Made by a program: the position numbers and the translations under genes
Source of the DNA: Agmasoma carcini (nom. nud.)
Taxonomy: Eukaryota; Microsporidia; Thelohaniidae
Direction of reading: 5' to 3'
Length of the DNA: 39,456 bases
Assembly (NCBI GenBank): GCA_029232285.1
Contig: JAOXFI010000033.1
Location: 1 to 39,456 of the forward strand
The notes under the pieces: generated by a model
What the model was told of the DNA's origin: nothing
What the model saw: the letters and a program-made list of their open reading frames with translations, nothing else
The model's database searches: none
Part shown: positions 8,625-17,600 of the stretch, piece after piece
Layout: every line of letters begins with the position of its first letter
Position numbering within the stretch: position 1 is the stretch's first letter

Positions 8625-8885
8625 ATAGAAATACATAATAATTTGTATCTTTTACTGAGAAATACATGATAATTTATATATTTTACTGATAAATACATGA
8701 TAATTTGTATATTTTAATGCATTTGCATAAATATAATAAGTTAGATTCTTATATATAAAAAATAAATTATATAAATACATGATAATTTATATATTTTAAT
8801 GCATTTGCATAAATAATAATTTGTATCTTTTAATGATAAATACATGATAATTTATATATTTTAATGCATTTGCATAAATAATATT
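8625..8885. repeat. AATACATGATAATTTATATATTTTAATGCATTTGCATAAAT repeats
   Basis: About five imperfect copies of a unit containing AAATACATGATAATTTGTATATTTTA, several extended by ATGCATTTGCATAAATA. No open frame is seen. It separates array genes 6 and 7. Confidence 0.8.
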
Positions 8886-8933
8886 TTATATATTATATTA
8901 CATCAAAATTATTCAATTTATATTAAATTTAAT

Positions 8934-9074
8934 TCACATATTTGGTACTATCATCTTATCTTTGTCATATTTTTCCACATTATCAATCTTAGATCCAGGA
9001 TACAACAAATTATTAGGTGTTACTTCAACATCATCACTTTCTTCTGCACGCATAAATATTAACATCCAAAGCAT
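8934..9074 (-). CDS. small array protein 7, putatively secreted (46 aa)
   Basis: A 47-codon frame from ATG at 9074 to TGA. The leader MLWMLIFMRA ends in Ala and is followed at once by a very acidic EESDD segment, the sharpest leader/mature boundary in the array. The rest is polar with Asn/Asp/Lys and no Cys. The start context is ATTTTTATGC. It starts only 38 bases from the stop of array gene 8, the closest spacing in the array. Confidence 0.5.
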   Translation of the reverse strand: MLWMLIFMRAEESDDVEVTPNNLLYPGSKIDNVEKYDKDKMIVPNM

Positions 9075-9112
9075 AAAAATCTAAAACAAAAATATTTAAA
9101 TCTGTTTCAAAT

Positions 9113-9523
9113 TTAATTGTTTAAGAGTTCCCATCTATCAGGATGAACCTCAATCACTTGATCATGTTTCGTTGATGGAAACATTGACACTCTTCTTTCA
9201 CCATCTTCATTTTTATAAACTTTTTCAACCGTTTCTTTGATTGTTGTGTAAAATGCTCCATTTTTTTTAGCTTTCAAAGGTTTTGAATTTAATCTTACTT
9301 GCTTTGAATTAATAACATTAAATTTATCATCATCAGTAATTTTGTTGTTATTTAAAATATTTTCATAATCCTTAAATAAAAATTTATGCTCTTTTTCATG
9401 TTGAGTTTGTTCTTGATTTTGAATATCCATTTTATAGCAATCCATGCATGAATTGTTGCAATCATCATTTAAATATTCTAAAATGCTTTCAGCTTGTGTT
9501 TTTATAAGAAAATTAAATAACAT
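9113..9523 (-). CDS. small array protein 8, putatively secreted (136 aa)
   Basis: The leader MLFNFLIKTQA is followed by an acidic helix and three Cys in NDDCNNSCMDCYK. The remaining 100 residues are hydrophilic, Lys/Asn/Glu-rich, ending in a segment with HPDRWELLNN. No membrane segment follows the leader. It is the longest member of the array and has a clear single frame. Function unknown; export is inferred from the leader. Confidence 0.6.
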   Translation of the reverse strand: MLFNFLIKTQAESILEYLNDDCNNSCMDCYKMDIQNQEQTQHEKEHKFLFKDYENILNNNKITDDDKFNVINSKQVRLNSKPLKAKKNGAFYTTIKETVEKVYKNEDGERRVSMFPSTKHDQVIEVHPDRWELLNN

Positions 9524-9654
9524 GATTTTTTTTCAGATGTTTTTTTAAAAATGAAACTAAAGGTGTTTTGAAAGTGATTGAATATGAAACAAAGTTTGTT
9601 ATTCTAAAATTGTAAGTTTTAATAATGGTTAATATAATATATTTTTTATATAAT

Positions 9655-9815
9655 AGGTTAGTTAGTCTACTATTATATGTTAGACCACTGTTATAATTCC
9701 AATATTGTTAGACCATGGTTATCAGTCCAATATTGTTAGTCTAGTCCAGTTTAGTCTATTTTAGTTCAGTTTAGTTCAGTTTAGTCCAGTCTAGTCCAGT
9801 CTAGTCTAATATATT
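9655..9815. repeat. TTAGTCTAGTCCAGT-type repeat
   Basis: Short units such as GTTAGACCA, CAATATTGTTAGTC and AGTCCAGTTTAGTC/TAGTTCAG lie just 3' of array gene 9. On the minus strand this reads as ACTAAACTGGACTAGACTAAC, related to the CTAAC-type arrays elsewhere but in opposite orientation. Confidence 0.8.
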
Positions 9816-9844
9816 TTAATAAATTTTTTTTTCAATTTTTTTAT

Positions 9845-10063
9845 TTAATAAAGCCTCCTAGGTTTGTACAAAGGTGGTTCATTCGCATACAATTCCCTGT
9901 ATATTCTTGCTCTTCTCAAACGATCAATATTCCTATCTCTAGCATCCATATACGTATCTAAAGGTTCCATCTCAGAATAAGGATTAGATAAATCTAAATT
10001 TACTAATTCACCACGTGAACTTTTTACAATAACACATCTTAAAATACTAAGAAATGAAAACAT
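9845..10063 (-). CDS. small array protein 9, putatively secreted (72 aa)
   Basis: This is the first (5'-most) gene of the array. The leader is MFSFLSILRCVIV, followed by a body with acidic and Arg-rich stretches: DARDRNIDRLRRARIYREL, then a Pro/Tyr-rich end (YKPRRLY). The RLRR and Tyr/Pro tail recall array protein 3. There is no family match that I recognise. The ATG is the first in frame after A+T-rich sequence. Confidence 0.5.
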   Translation of the reverse strand: MFSFLSILRCVIVKSSRGELVNLDLSNPYSEMEPLDTYMDARDRNIDRLRRARIYRELYANEPPLYKPRRLY

Positions 10064-10339
10064 AATTTAATTTTTTTATTTATTTTTATAGTAATTTTGT
10101 AAAAAATGGATCAATAAAAAAAATTATAAAATATTTAAAATGTGTTATATTTACAATAAAAATAGTAAAATTATGTATTTTATGTTATGATAAAGATGTA
10201 ACAATGATATTATTGTTATAACTGTCATTCTATCATGTTTAATTGATTTAGATTAGAAAATAATTAGTTAAAAATAATATATTTTAAGTATGAAATTTTA
10301 ATCATAATTTATTGAAATAAAATAAATGTTAATAATACC

Positions 10340-10620
10340 TACTAATGGATATTTATGCTACTTAACGGATACATAACACATTTATCACCTTTTAATACCT
10401 TATAATGGATACTTAACACTTTTAATATCTCTTTGTCACTTGTTAATGGATACTTAACACTTTTAATATCTCTTTGTTACTTGTTAATGGATAATTAATA
10501 CTTTTTAATATCTCTTTGTCACTTGTTAATGGATAATTAACACTATTTATCACATTTTAATACCTTTTTATCACCTCTTTATCACCTACTAACAAATCTT
10601 AATACCTATTTATCGACACT
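10340..10620. repeat. 41-bp tandem repeat (TTAATGGATACTTAACACTT...)
   Basis: About four good copies of a 41-base unit beginning TTAATGGATACTTAACACTT lie at about 10395-10555, flanked by degraded copies with TATCACCT and AATACC. The preceding 10064-10340 is A+T-rich without a gene. Confidence 0.85.
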
Positions 10621-10693
10621 GTCATCCAAAAACTAATTTATCATTTTTTTAATATTTTTTACTATTATAAATTATTTAGTAAATTTTTTTATA

Positions 10694-10969
10694 ATGACAT
10701 CCTCTAAGAAAATAAAATTTCTTGAATATCTAAAAGAGAATGACTATTATTACAATGATGGCATTAAATATGGTTTAGATTACTTAGTTTACACAGACCA
10801 TCCATCTAAAGTACATTCTAAATATGGTGTAGTGATCTATAATTCAAATTTAACTTATTCTCAACTAATTTTGTATCAAAGAGTTTGTAATTCAAACAAT
10901 AAGACATTTTTATTGGCTGATGTTAAGGATGGTGATATTTATTTTTGGTCAATAAAAAGATTTATTTGA
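10694..10969 (+). CDS. tRNA-splicing endonuclease catalytic subunit (SEN2/SEN34 type), minimal
   Basis: The 91-residue protein corresponds to just the C-terminal catalytic domain of tRNA-intron endonucleases, which cut pre-tRNA introns at the two splice sites. DGIKYGLDYLVY gives the conserved Tyr33, KVHSKYGVVI gives His41, and RVCNSNNKTFLLADV gives Lys70, so the Tyr-His-Lys triad is complete. A C-terminal beta segment (DIYFWSIKRF) fits the family. There is no N-terminal domain, so it is shorter than yeast Sen34 or Sen2; whether it is the Sen2 or Sen34 orthologue cannot be decided by eye. The ATG follows an AAATTTTTTTATA box. It is convergent with the membrane protein across a minisatellite. 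Confidence 0.8.
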   Translation: MTSSKKIKFLEYLKENDYYYNDGIKYGLDYLVYTDHPSKVHSKYGVVIYNSNLTYSQLILYQRVCNSNNKTFLLADVKDGDIYFWSIKRFI

Positions 10970-10984
10970 ATTTATGTTAAAGTT

Positions 10985-11245
10985 CATAGTCGGTCAATTG
11001 TTGTCATAGTCGGTCGTGTCGGTCATAGTTGGTCAGTTGTTGTCATAATCGGTCAGTTGTCATTGTCGGTCGTGTTGGTCATGTTGGTCATGTCGGTCGT
11101 GTTGGTCATGTCGGTCAGTTGTTGTCATCGTCGGTCATGTCGGTCATGTCGGTCATGTCGGTCAGTTGTTGTCATCATAGTCGGTCAGTTGTTGTCATCA
11201 TAGTCGGTTAGTTGTCGTCACACTATCATCGTCACACTATCATAG
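10985..11245. repeat. GGTCATGTC 9-bp minisatellite
   Basis: Units of GGTCATGTC/GGTCGTGTT and longer AGTCGGTCAGTTGTTGTCATC alternate. On the minus strand the core is GACATGACC, so this is the inverse orientation of the 3.6-kb array. It fills the space between two convergent genes. The long frame through it is repeat translation. Confidence 0.9.
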
Positions 11246-11293
11246 TCATAATATAAACATTTGTACATAAATATATTTACAATAATCTTACAT

Positions 11294-11965
11294 TTATTCT
11301 TCTTCTTCTGCATTCGTATACTTATCAACCTTCTCCTGAACCTTTTTGTTCATAAATGCTAATCCAAAGAAAAGTACCAACAATAATGGCACAACAATAG
11401 TCAATACAGTTGCAAAGCTAGTTGGTTCATCAGTTATTAAAGTGCTAAGTGGTGTTCTAATAATCAAATTGATACCTGCCATAAGCAACAATGGCTGTGT
11501 AAATCCTTTAACTACAACAAAGTGCAACTCTTCATTCGTTATACCTATAAACATAATAATAGCTCCTATTATAAGATTCGTAAATATAAAATTTAAATAT
11601 CCTCCTGATTTAAAAATCATAAAAAATTCAAGTGATGCTGCAAATCCTGCTGTAAAACTTGATAACTTTCTTCTAATATTCGGTTCAGCACATATAACAG
11701 CAGTAACACCAGTCAATACCAAATCAATGATAGGAAGTGAACTTATTATCAAATATGAGAAGCCATAGCCAACCAATACTGATGTCATAATTGTTAGTTG
11801 ATAATCCTTATATTTTTCATAAGGAGCCATTGAAAAAACAAGGGCAGCAAGTGGAATTATACAAAATAATTTACCAAAAAACGTATTTGACTCTGCAAAG
11901 TATGGTTTTGGAATGTTAACAGCTGATGCACTGGTTGCAGATGCTTCACTAAGGTACAAGAACAT
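11294..11965 (-). CDS. polytopic membrane protein, unknown
   Basis: A 223-residue protein with about six or seven hydrophobic segments, at roughly residues 29-48, 58-78, 80-95, 123-143, 150-170 and 184-206, and possibly one at 105-118. It ends with a short charged tail finishing EEEE. The N terminus MFLYLSEASATSASAV is a short leader-like stretch similar in style to the lectin leaders. No transporter or enzyme signature is recognised, so an ER or vesicle membrane role is only a guess. The upstream region on the minus strand carries CCCC, TATAAAA and an A+T-rich AATTTTT directly before the ATG. Confidence 0.7.
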   Translation of the reverse strand: MFLYLSEASATSASAVNIPKPYFAESNTFFGKLFCIIPLAALVFSMAPYEKYKDYQLTIMTSVLVGYGFSYLIISSLPIIDLVLTGVTAVICAEPNIRRKLSSFTAGFAASLEFFMIFKSGGYLNFIFTNLIIGAIIMFIGITNEELHFVVVKGFTQPLLLMAGINLIIRTPLSTLITDEPTSFATVLTIVVPLLLVLFFGLAFMNKKVQEKVDKYTNAEEEE

Positions 11966-12211
11966 AAAAATTAAATAATTTTCTTTTTTATACCTTTAAA
12001 GGGGAAAGGAGAATTTTTTATTATTTTTGTAATTAGATCAAATAAATAAATTATTTTATATTTTATTTATATATAACTAAAGTAGAACCTTCTCCTTTAT
12101 ATCTTAGTATGAAGTATCAATGATATTTATTTGATTTGATAAGGGGAATACCATCAAATGATATAATTAGTTATATAATAGTAAATAGTAGAAGTAAAGA
12201 CTACAAATATA
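11966..12211. other. intergenic region with short inverted repeat
   Basis: An A+T-rich spacer containing AAAGGAGAA near 12005 and its reverse complement TTCTCCTTT near 12090. It probably includes the promoter of the membrane protein. No gene is seen. Confidence 0.5.
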
Positions 12212-12655
12212 TCTAACCTGACTGACTGACTAACTAACTAACTAACTTGACTAACTAACTTGAATGACTAACTTGACTAACTAACTTGACTAACTAACTT
12301 GAATGACTAACTTGACTAACTAACTTGAATGACTAACTTGACTAACTAACTTGAATGACTAACTTGGCTAACTAACTTGAATGACTAACTTGGCTAACTA
12401 ACTTGACTAACTAACTTGACTAACTTGAATGACTAAATTGACTAACTAACTTGAATGACTAACTTGACTAACTAACTTGAATGACTAACTTGAATGACTA
12501 ACTTGACTAACTGACTTGACTGACTAACTAACTTGACTAACTGACTTGACTAACTAACTTGACTGACTAACTAACTTGACTAACTAACTAGACTAACTGA
12601 CTAACTAACTTGACTAACTAACTTGACTGACTAACTAATTTGACTAACTAACCCT
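12212..12655. repeat. CTAACTTGACTAACTAACTTGAATGA minisatellite
   Basis: More than 400 bases of nested 13-base (TTGACTAACTAAC) and about 26-base (CTAACTAACTTGAATGACTAACTTGA) units. It is related to the 5.8-kb array but includes GAATGAC variants. It sits between two divergent genes, about 150 bases before the 538-residue gene. Confidence 0.95.
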
Positions 12656-12807
12656 ACCATAAATAATAATACTATATTATATTATTATTACTAATCCTAT
12701 TATAAATAAACCTGCTATACATTCTTAGCATATATAATCTTGCCATAACTAAAACAAATCTCTTTCAAAATTATATAGAAATTTTATAAAAATTTTTAAG
12801 CTAAAGA

Positions 12808-14424
12808 ATGATAACTTTCGGTAGCAAAAGAACTTACTTATATGGCATATTAGACAGAAATAAGTTCATCACTCCTACATTCACTTATCAATACCCAAAT
12901 AAATTCAAGAGTAGTTACATCATAGCTAGATTTACTACTAAATTAGAAATCTTCTATAATGCTCCAATATTCAACAGTTATTTACTAGAATCTCAAAATA
13001 AAATTAGCATATTATTTAGTACTGATAATAAAAGAACAATATTTAAAGGAGACCTTGAAAATGATAAAATTTATACTTTTAAAGTCATAAATGAACAAAA
13101 GGAACATAGAGAAGTAGTCATTTATGAATTTAATGATGTTTTCGTGGGTTATGTTACTGATTTTGGTTCAGATATTGATTATAAGCAAAAATTATTGACT
13201 TCCGAATACTATACACGTGACATAATGACTTATGATAAGATTATGACACCATCTCAAAGCACCAACATTGATAGATTTCAGACTTACTTTGATAAAAGTG
13301 AATCTGATGATTCTGATGATATTTCTACATCAAATATCAACATAAATACCAAATATACATCATCATCTCCATACATACCCTATGATAACTATGATAACTT
13401 CTATACTTTCTCTCTTATGAACCCTTCGTCACCTGATCCCATAATTGAAACCTTAAATAATTTAAAAAATATTCAATTTCAATATTCTTATGAAAATAAA
13501 GATAATAATATCATATTAAGAACTTCAAATGATGAAAATTCAAATTATTTACTTTATAAAATAGAAAATGATAGATTTTACTTTATGGAACTAGGAAAGC
13601 CTATTTCTACCAATGTAATTGCTATTAAAAGCTTTGATAAGTACAGCATAGTAAGAAATGAGTGTGTTAATGGTTTTTATAAGGGTTTTGACGAAGATTC
13701 TATCCCTGTACGATCAATATCACAAAGGATGGGTAAATATTATTTTAAATATAATAAAATCAAGGCAAAAGATGAATCAACTGTCAACTATCAGAATCCT
13801 ATATTCAATGACTTCCTTAAGTCGTTTAAGGAAAGGCTAGATTCACCTAATATTTATCCTTTTTTTAAAAAAATGGCACTTTTATCAAAATATGATGAAC
13901 AGGTCATTGTTCATATACTAAGGTATCTTTATTATAAGGGTAGACTTACTAAGGATGTTCTTAAGGAGTATCTGATGAGGTGCAAAGGTCTTTATAAGGT
14001 TTTGTCGAATGCTGATTCATTTTTATATTTCAAAATTATTGATCTTGAATTATTAGAATTTATATCAAGAAGAAAGTTTAAAAATGGATATAAAGAAATA
14101 TTTTTAATTTTAGAAAACAAAAATAATTTTGAAGTTAAGGAAAGTCGATTTTTTTCAGATATTGAAATATTTATGAGTGATGATGTAAAAAATGAGATTA
14201 TAAGGAAAAATTTAGAAAATAATTTAAATATTTACAACTTTTTAAGTGAAAATCCGTCAGCTTGTGATGCTTGTCTTGAATTAATAGGAAAGAGGAGTGA
14301 TAGAGAAAAGTTTATTGATTATTTTTGTTCAAATAAGCAAAAATCATGGAATCAATTTATAAATTTTTTTAGTGGTGATCAAAAAGAAAAAGCTTTAGAA
14401 AAATCTAAGAAATACGCAAAATAA
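12808..14424 (+). CDS. protein of unknown function (538 aa)
   Basis: This protein is not recognised. The first ATG in frame follows AAATTTTTAAG. The first 130 residues look beta-rich (RTYLYGIL, SSYIIARFTTKLEIFY, REVVIYEFNDVFVGYVT). A Ser/Asp/Tyr-rich disordered linker at about 150-210 follows, and the last 200 residues are probably alpha-helical, with an Asn/Lys-rich repeat-like character (PFFKKMALLSKYDEQVIVHILRYLYYKGRL). A beta domain plus helical solenoid occurs in nucleoporins and coat proteins, but no diagnostic motif is visible. It is convergent with RPB3 across a 36-base tandem repeat. Confidence 0.7.
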   Translation: MITFGSKRTYLYGILDRNKFITPTFTYQYPNKFKSSYIIARFTTKLEIFYNAPIFNSYLLESQNKISILFSTDNKRTIFKGDLENDKIYTFKVINEQKEHREVVIYEFNDVFVGYVTDFGSDIDYKQKLLTSEYYTRDIMTYDKIMTPSQSTNIDRFQTYFDKSESDDSDDISTSNININTKYTSSSPYIPYDNYDNFYTFSLMNPSSPDPIIETLNNLKNIQFQYSYENKDNNIILRTSNDENSNYLLYKIENDRFYFMELGKPISTNVIAIKSFDKYSIVRNECVNGFYKGFDEDSIPVRSISQRMGKYYFKYNKIKAKDESTVNYQNPIFNDFLKSFKERLDSPNIYPFFKKMALLSKYDEQVIVHILRYLYYKGRLTKDVLKEYLMRCKGLYKVLSNADSFLYFKIIDLELLEFISRRKFKNGYKEIFLILENKNNFEVKESRFFSDIEIFMSDDVKNEIIRKNLENNLNIYNFLSENPSACDACLELIGKRSDREKFIDYFCSNKQKSWNQFINFFSGDQKEKALEKSKKYAK

Positions 14425-14469
14425 AATAATTATCGTAAAAAAATAAGGAAATGTTACATTTATGTATTT

Positions 14470-14625
14470 ATAATATATATAAATATTGATATTTTCATTA
14501 AAATCATTATATATAGAAATATTGATATTTTTATTAAAATCATTATATATAGAAATATTGATATTTTTATTAAAATCATTATATATAGAAATATTGATAT
14601 TTTCATTAAAATCATTATATTGATA
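14470..14625. repeat. 36-bp tandem repeat
   Basis: Just over four copies of a 36-base unit ATATATAGAAATATTGATAT plus TTTTATTAAAATCATT follow each other at an exact 36-base period (phase points 14485, 14521, 14557, 14593). It lies between the 3' ends of the 538-residue gene and RPB3. Confidence 0.9.
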
Positions 14626-14695
14626 TTTTTTATTAAAATTATTATTATATATAGAAATATTAAATTGTATTGATAAATTTAATCAATTTTTTTTA

Positions 14696-15415
14696 TTAAA
14701 TATTTTCAATACAAAATTCAAGATCTTGTAACTTTTCTTTAAATATCTCCAATGCTGATTTTAAAACCTCTTTTGGTTCTGCTTTTCCACTAACAACCTC
14801 AACATTCATTTCAACCTCTTCAGGTTCTCCAAATTCTTGTTCTTCTTGAATTATATCAGGCCACTCAGTATTGGGGTTTTTCTCATACCACAAATCAGTC
14901 TCTCTATATTTATTATTTTGATCATATTTCAATCCTACAACAGTCACAGGGCAAAACTTAGCATGTACTTTACCTGTTCCTACTCTAGCAACAGCCTTAA
15001 GATCAAGTTCTTGACCAGCTACCATTTTCACTATTAAACTGTTTTTTACATTTACATCTTGATTAGAACAAGCTAAGTCATTACCAGTAATGGTTGTGGT
15101 ACCATCCCCAATATTAGGCTTAAGAGTGAATGTCAATGAACATAAATCACAGATTGTGGTGCAAATGCAATCATCCTTTGCATTTAACCTTCTTTTAGAA
15201 GATATTGGTATAAGAGAGAGTCTATTTGCTAACATTTCATCAGAAAGAACTGTTGAATTATGGGAAATCTCTATTAAATCAATAGCAATTGATGGAACAT
15301 CTGATAATAAGATTCTTCTTATTGAATTACTAAAGGATACGTTGGATTGCAGCTTAAATCGTACATTATCAATTGTATGTTCAATAAATTCAATTTTTAT
15401 TTTTGGGTAGTCCAT
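14696..15415 (-). CDS. RPB3: RNA polymerase II subunit RPB3
   Basis: RPB3 forms the alpha-like heterodimer with RPB11 that nucleates RNA polymerase II assembly. The 239 residues contain the D-subunit signature NSIRRILLSDVPSIAID, the VLSDEMLANRLSLIPI block, a zinc-binding loop CICTTICDLC (Cys83, 85, 89, 92, with the same CxCx3CxxC spacing as yeast RPB3), and ETDLWYEKNPNTEWP, which matches the conserved YWYE...EWP of RPB3 rather than the RNA polymerase I/III subunit AC40. It is shorter than yeast RPB3 because the C-terminal tail is missing; the protein ends in the dimerisation helix. The start codon is the only plausible ATG at this end of the conserved domain. Confidence 0.92.
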   Translation of the reverse strand: MDYPKIKIEFIEHTIDNVRFKLQSNVSFSNSIRRILLSDVPSIAIDLIEISHNSTVLSDEMLANRLSLIPISSKRRLNAKDDCICTTICDLCSLTFTLKPNIGDGTTTITGNDLACSNQDVNVKNSLIVKMVAGQELDLKAVARVGTGKVHAKFCPVTVVGLKYDQNNKYRETDLWYEKNPNTEWPDIIQEEQEFGEPEEVEMNVEVVSGKAEPKEVLKSALEIFKEKLQDLEFCIENI

Positions 15416-16930
15416 GTGGAAAATTTTTACAAAAATAATTTTATAATATGAAGTTGTATTTATTAAATGGTATATGAATAAGTTGTAATGATTAAATTTA
15501 TATTTATAGTAAAATATTGATAAAGTTAAGGTTTATATGTTTGATATAGTTCTGATTTTATTTTACGTGACTTATTTATTATCATAAGGAAATTTATATT
15601 TATTAAATATACTTGATTAGGTAAAAATAGTATCGATTGAATGCCTTTTGATTTATTTTGTCATTTCCTATGGCTAGGCGTAAATTTGATGATTCTCGCT
15701 GAATTGATGTATATTTCCAAGCCAATGATAAAACTACATAAATAGACCATATTTAATCAATTTCTAAGCATATATGGGCTGTTCCTCATTCGCTGGGAGA
15801 GTTGAGTTAGTTTAGAATAAACTTTTCAAGAATTTTTTATTTTTATGTTATCTGGTGATTTAAGATTCAATCAAGGTCAGAGTAAAATGTAACATTGATT
15901 TTTAATTTTTGATTTTTGATCGATAAACATTTAATAGGTGTGAATGGTCAAACAAAATGAAATTGTAGGAATGGAAATCGTTGATCATGTTTAATAATTC
16001 AAAATGATGAAATTATATTAAGGCACTTGAACTGAAATCAGAACTCAAAATAAGTGCCAAATAATCATCAGACATTGTCAGTTCTTTTAAGTGTTTCTGA
16101 TGATATATACGATTTCTTATCAATGCATAATTTGGTATCAAGATTAGAAGCTGTGCCTGATTCTCTTTCCACAACTCTTGAAATACCAGAGTCTATATGT
16201 TATAATCTTAAGGGTGAAATATTCTTTCTAAATGGTTCAAGAATATTCAATAAGACAAATTTTATATATTTTGTACAAATTTTCAAAAAACGTTACTTAG
16301 CGAAAATGATTCATGTTGGTCAATTGACAGAATATTTAAAAGTGTACCATCTCATTATAACAATTGAGATTGAGTATATTATATTTTTATAATAGAATGT
16401 TTATTAAAACAAGAGAATTTATTAATCGTTCACCTAAGTATATTATTAAAGATTTTAGAAGAATCTTTTAATCAATCATGGGTTTATGGTTACAATTTTC
16501 ATTTTGGGCAATTAATCTAGAGAAACATTCAAAATCACGGTTTGTAACGATTTATAAGCTATAAACATAGCAAAAGACTATTTTAAGAAGATATTTTGGA
16601 ATTATAAAGGACTATTGAAAAAAATTTGATTTTTTATAACTAAATTTTAAAAATTTATTTTATGTTTGAATATAAAATATAAAATTTTGATTTTTTACAT
16701 TTTTACATTTTTACATTTTAAACGGGAAAAACTATAGAATATTAATATGAAAGTTTCAAATACTCTTTATTTATGATAAACCATGGTAAAAACAAGAAAC
16801 GATTATAAATCCATCATCGGTGATATTTTTTGATGAAATATTGAATTTTAAATTATATGAAGATTTTTTATATTCAAGATTAGGTAATGTTTGAGAATGA
16901 ATTAAAATCAGGGCTCAATCGTGATTAATT
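15416..16930. other. gene desert, A+T-rich with decayed coding-like fragments
   Basis: No intact gene. Scattered higher-complexity islands (about 15660-15800 and 16030-16390) have broken frames and look like old mobile or pseudogene DNA. No tandem arrays stand out. Confidence 0.6.
16054..16392 (+). pseudogene. decayed reading frame of unknown origin
   Basis: A 112-codon open stretch without an ATG at its beginning; the first in-frame ATG is about 23 codons in. It has non-repetitive, protein-like composition (EIPESICYNLKGEIFFLNGSRIF) and is followed by in-frame stops. I do not recognise it. It may be a fragment of a mobile element or of a dead gene. Confidence 0.3.
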
Positions 16931-17600
16931 AAAAACATCATGAACTATTCAATGTGCGAAACATTCCTGGTCTTAATTAATGACAACAATAATGTTGAAA
17001 AGTGTGTTTGGAAGTTTCATAAAAAGGTAAGTATAAAAATAAAGCCATTTTTTGAAGCAAGATTAATCTTCAAATATTATTGAAAACTATTTATAGAATC
17101 AGCTTCGATATACTTCAGATAGACACACAATCACAACTAAATATCAACAGAAAGACAATATAATTATGGCAAGAGGTGTGTAGAGATGGTATGATACACT
17201 TTCTTTTAACAAAAAAAGATATAGACGAGAATTTACTTTTTAAAAGAAAATATTGGGTAGTAAGCGTTATTGAAAAGGAACAAAGAATGCTTTGTTGAAG
17301 TTTGAACAATAGAAACAAATCAACAATGTAAAGTATTATTATAAAAGAAGATAGCATTATAATAACAGATGAATAGGGTGCTTATGAAATAAATGATAGA
17401 TATGAACATAAGACCATAAATCATTGATATAATTTTAAAAACCCTCATGATACAAGTGTACACACTCAAATTATTGATAGATATGAACATAAGACCATAA
17501 ATCATTAATATAATTTTATTAACCCTCATGATACAAGTGTACACACTCAAATTATTGAATGTATAAAAAATGATGATTTATTTTGCGCCCTATTGAATTT
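16930..17600 (+). pseudogene. broken ISXO2/Merlin-type DDE transposase, copy 1
   Basis: Read through several frames, the region shows the family landmarks in order. A VWKFHKK...SIK...FFEA segment resembles the VW(R/K)C..C....SIRKG(S/T)FFE block. A QID site follows near 17120, then SIIITDE-stop-GAY (normally TDEWxAY) near 17360. Finally comes HKTINH-x-YNFxNPHDTSVHTQIIE, the conserved NHS-x-NFVNP...HTQ-x-IE block. Multiple stop codons and frameshifts show it is dead, and the zinc-ribbon Cys residues are partly lost. The NH..HTQ block is duplicated in tandem (81 bases). Merlin elements have been described in microsporidia. Confidence 0.7.
17395..17557 (+). repeat. 81-bp tandem duplication inside transposase remnant
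   Basis: Two copies of an 81-base unit, with GATAGATATGAACATAAGAC at 17395 and again at 17476. The copies differ at a few bases. The length is a multiple of three, so the duplicated block reads in the same frame. Confidence 0.9.

Noticed and set aside
11029..11211. 60-codon frame of Val-Gly-His repeats
   Set aside because: Product of the 9-base GGTCATGTC array; no leader, no non-repeat part.
11346..11768. 140-codon frame opposite the membrane protein
   Set aside because: Antisense shadow of a clearly better membrane-protein frame.
15090..15410. 106-codon frame opposite RPB3
   Set aside because: Antisense of a confidently identified gene.
17115..17550. Two minus-strand hydrophobic frames
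   Set aside because: Antisense of the Merlin remnant; the repeat within is the 81-base duplication.
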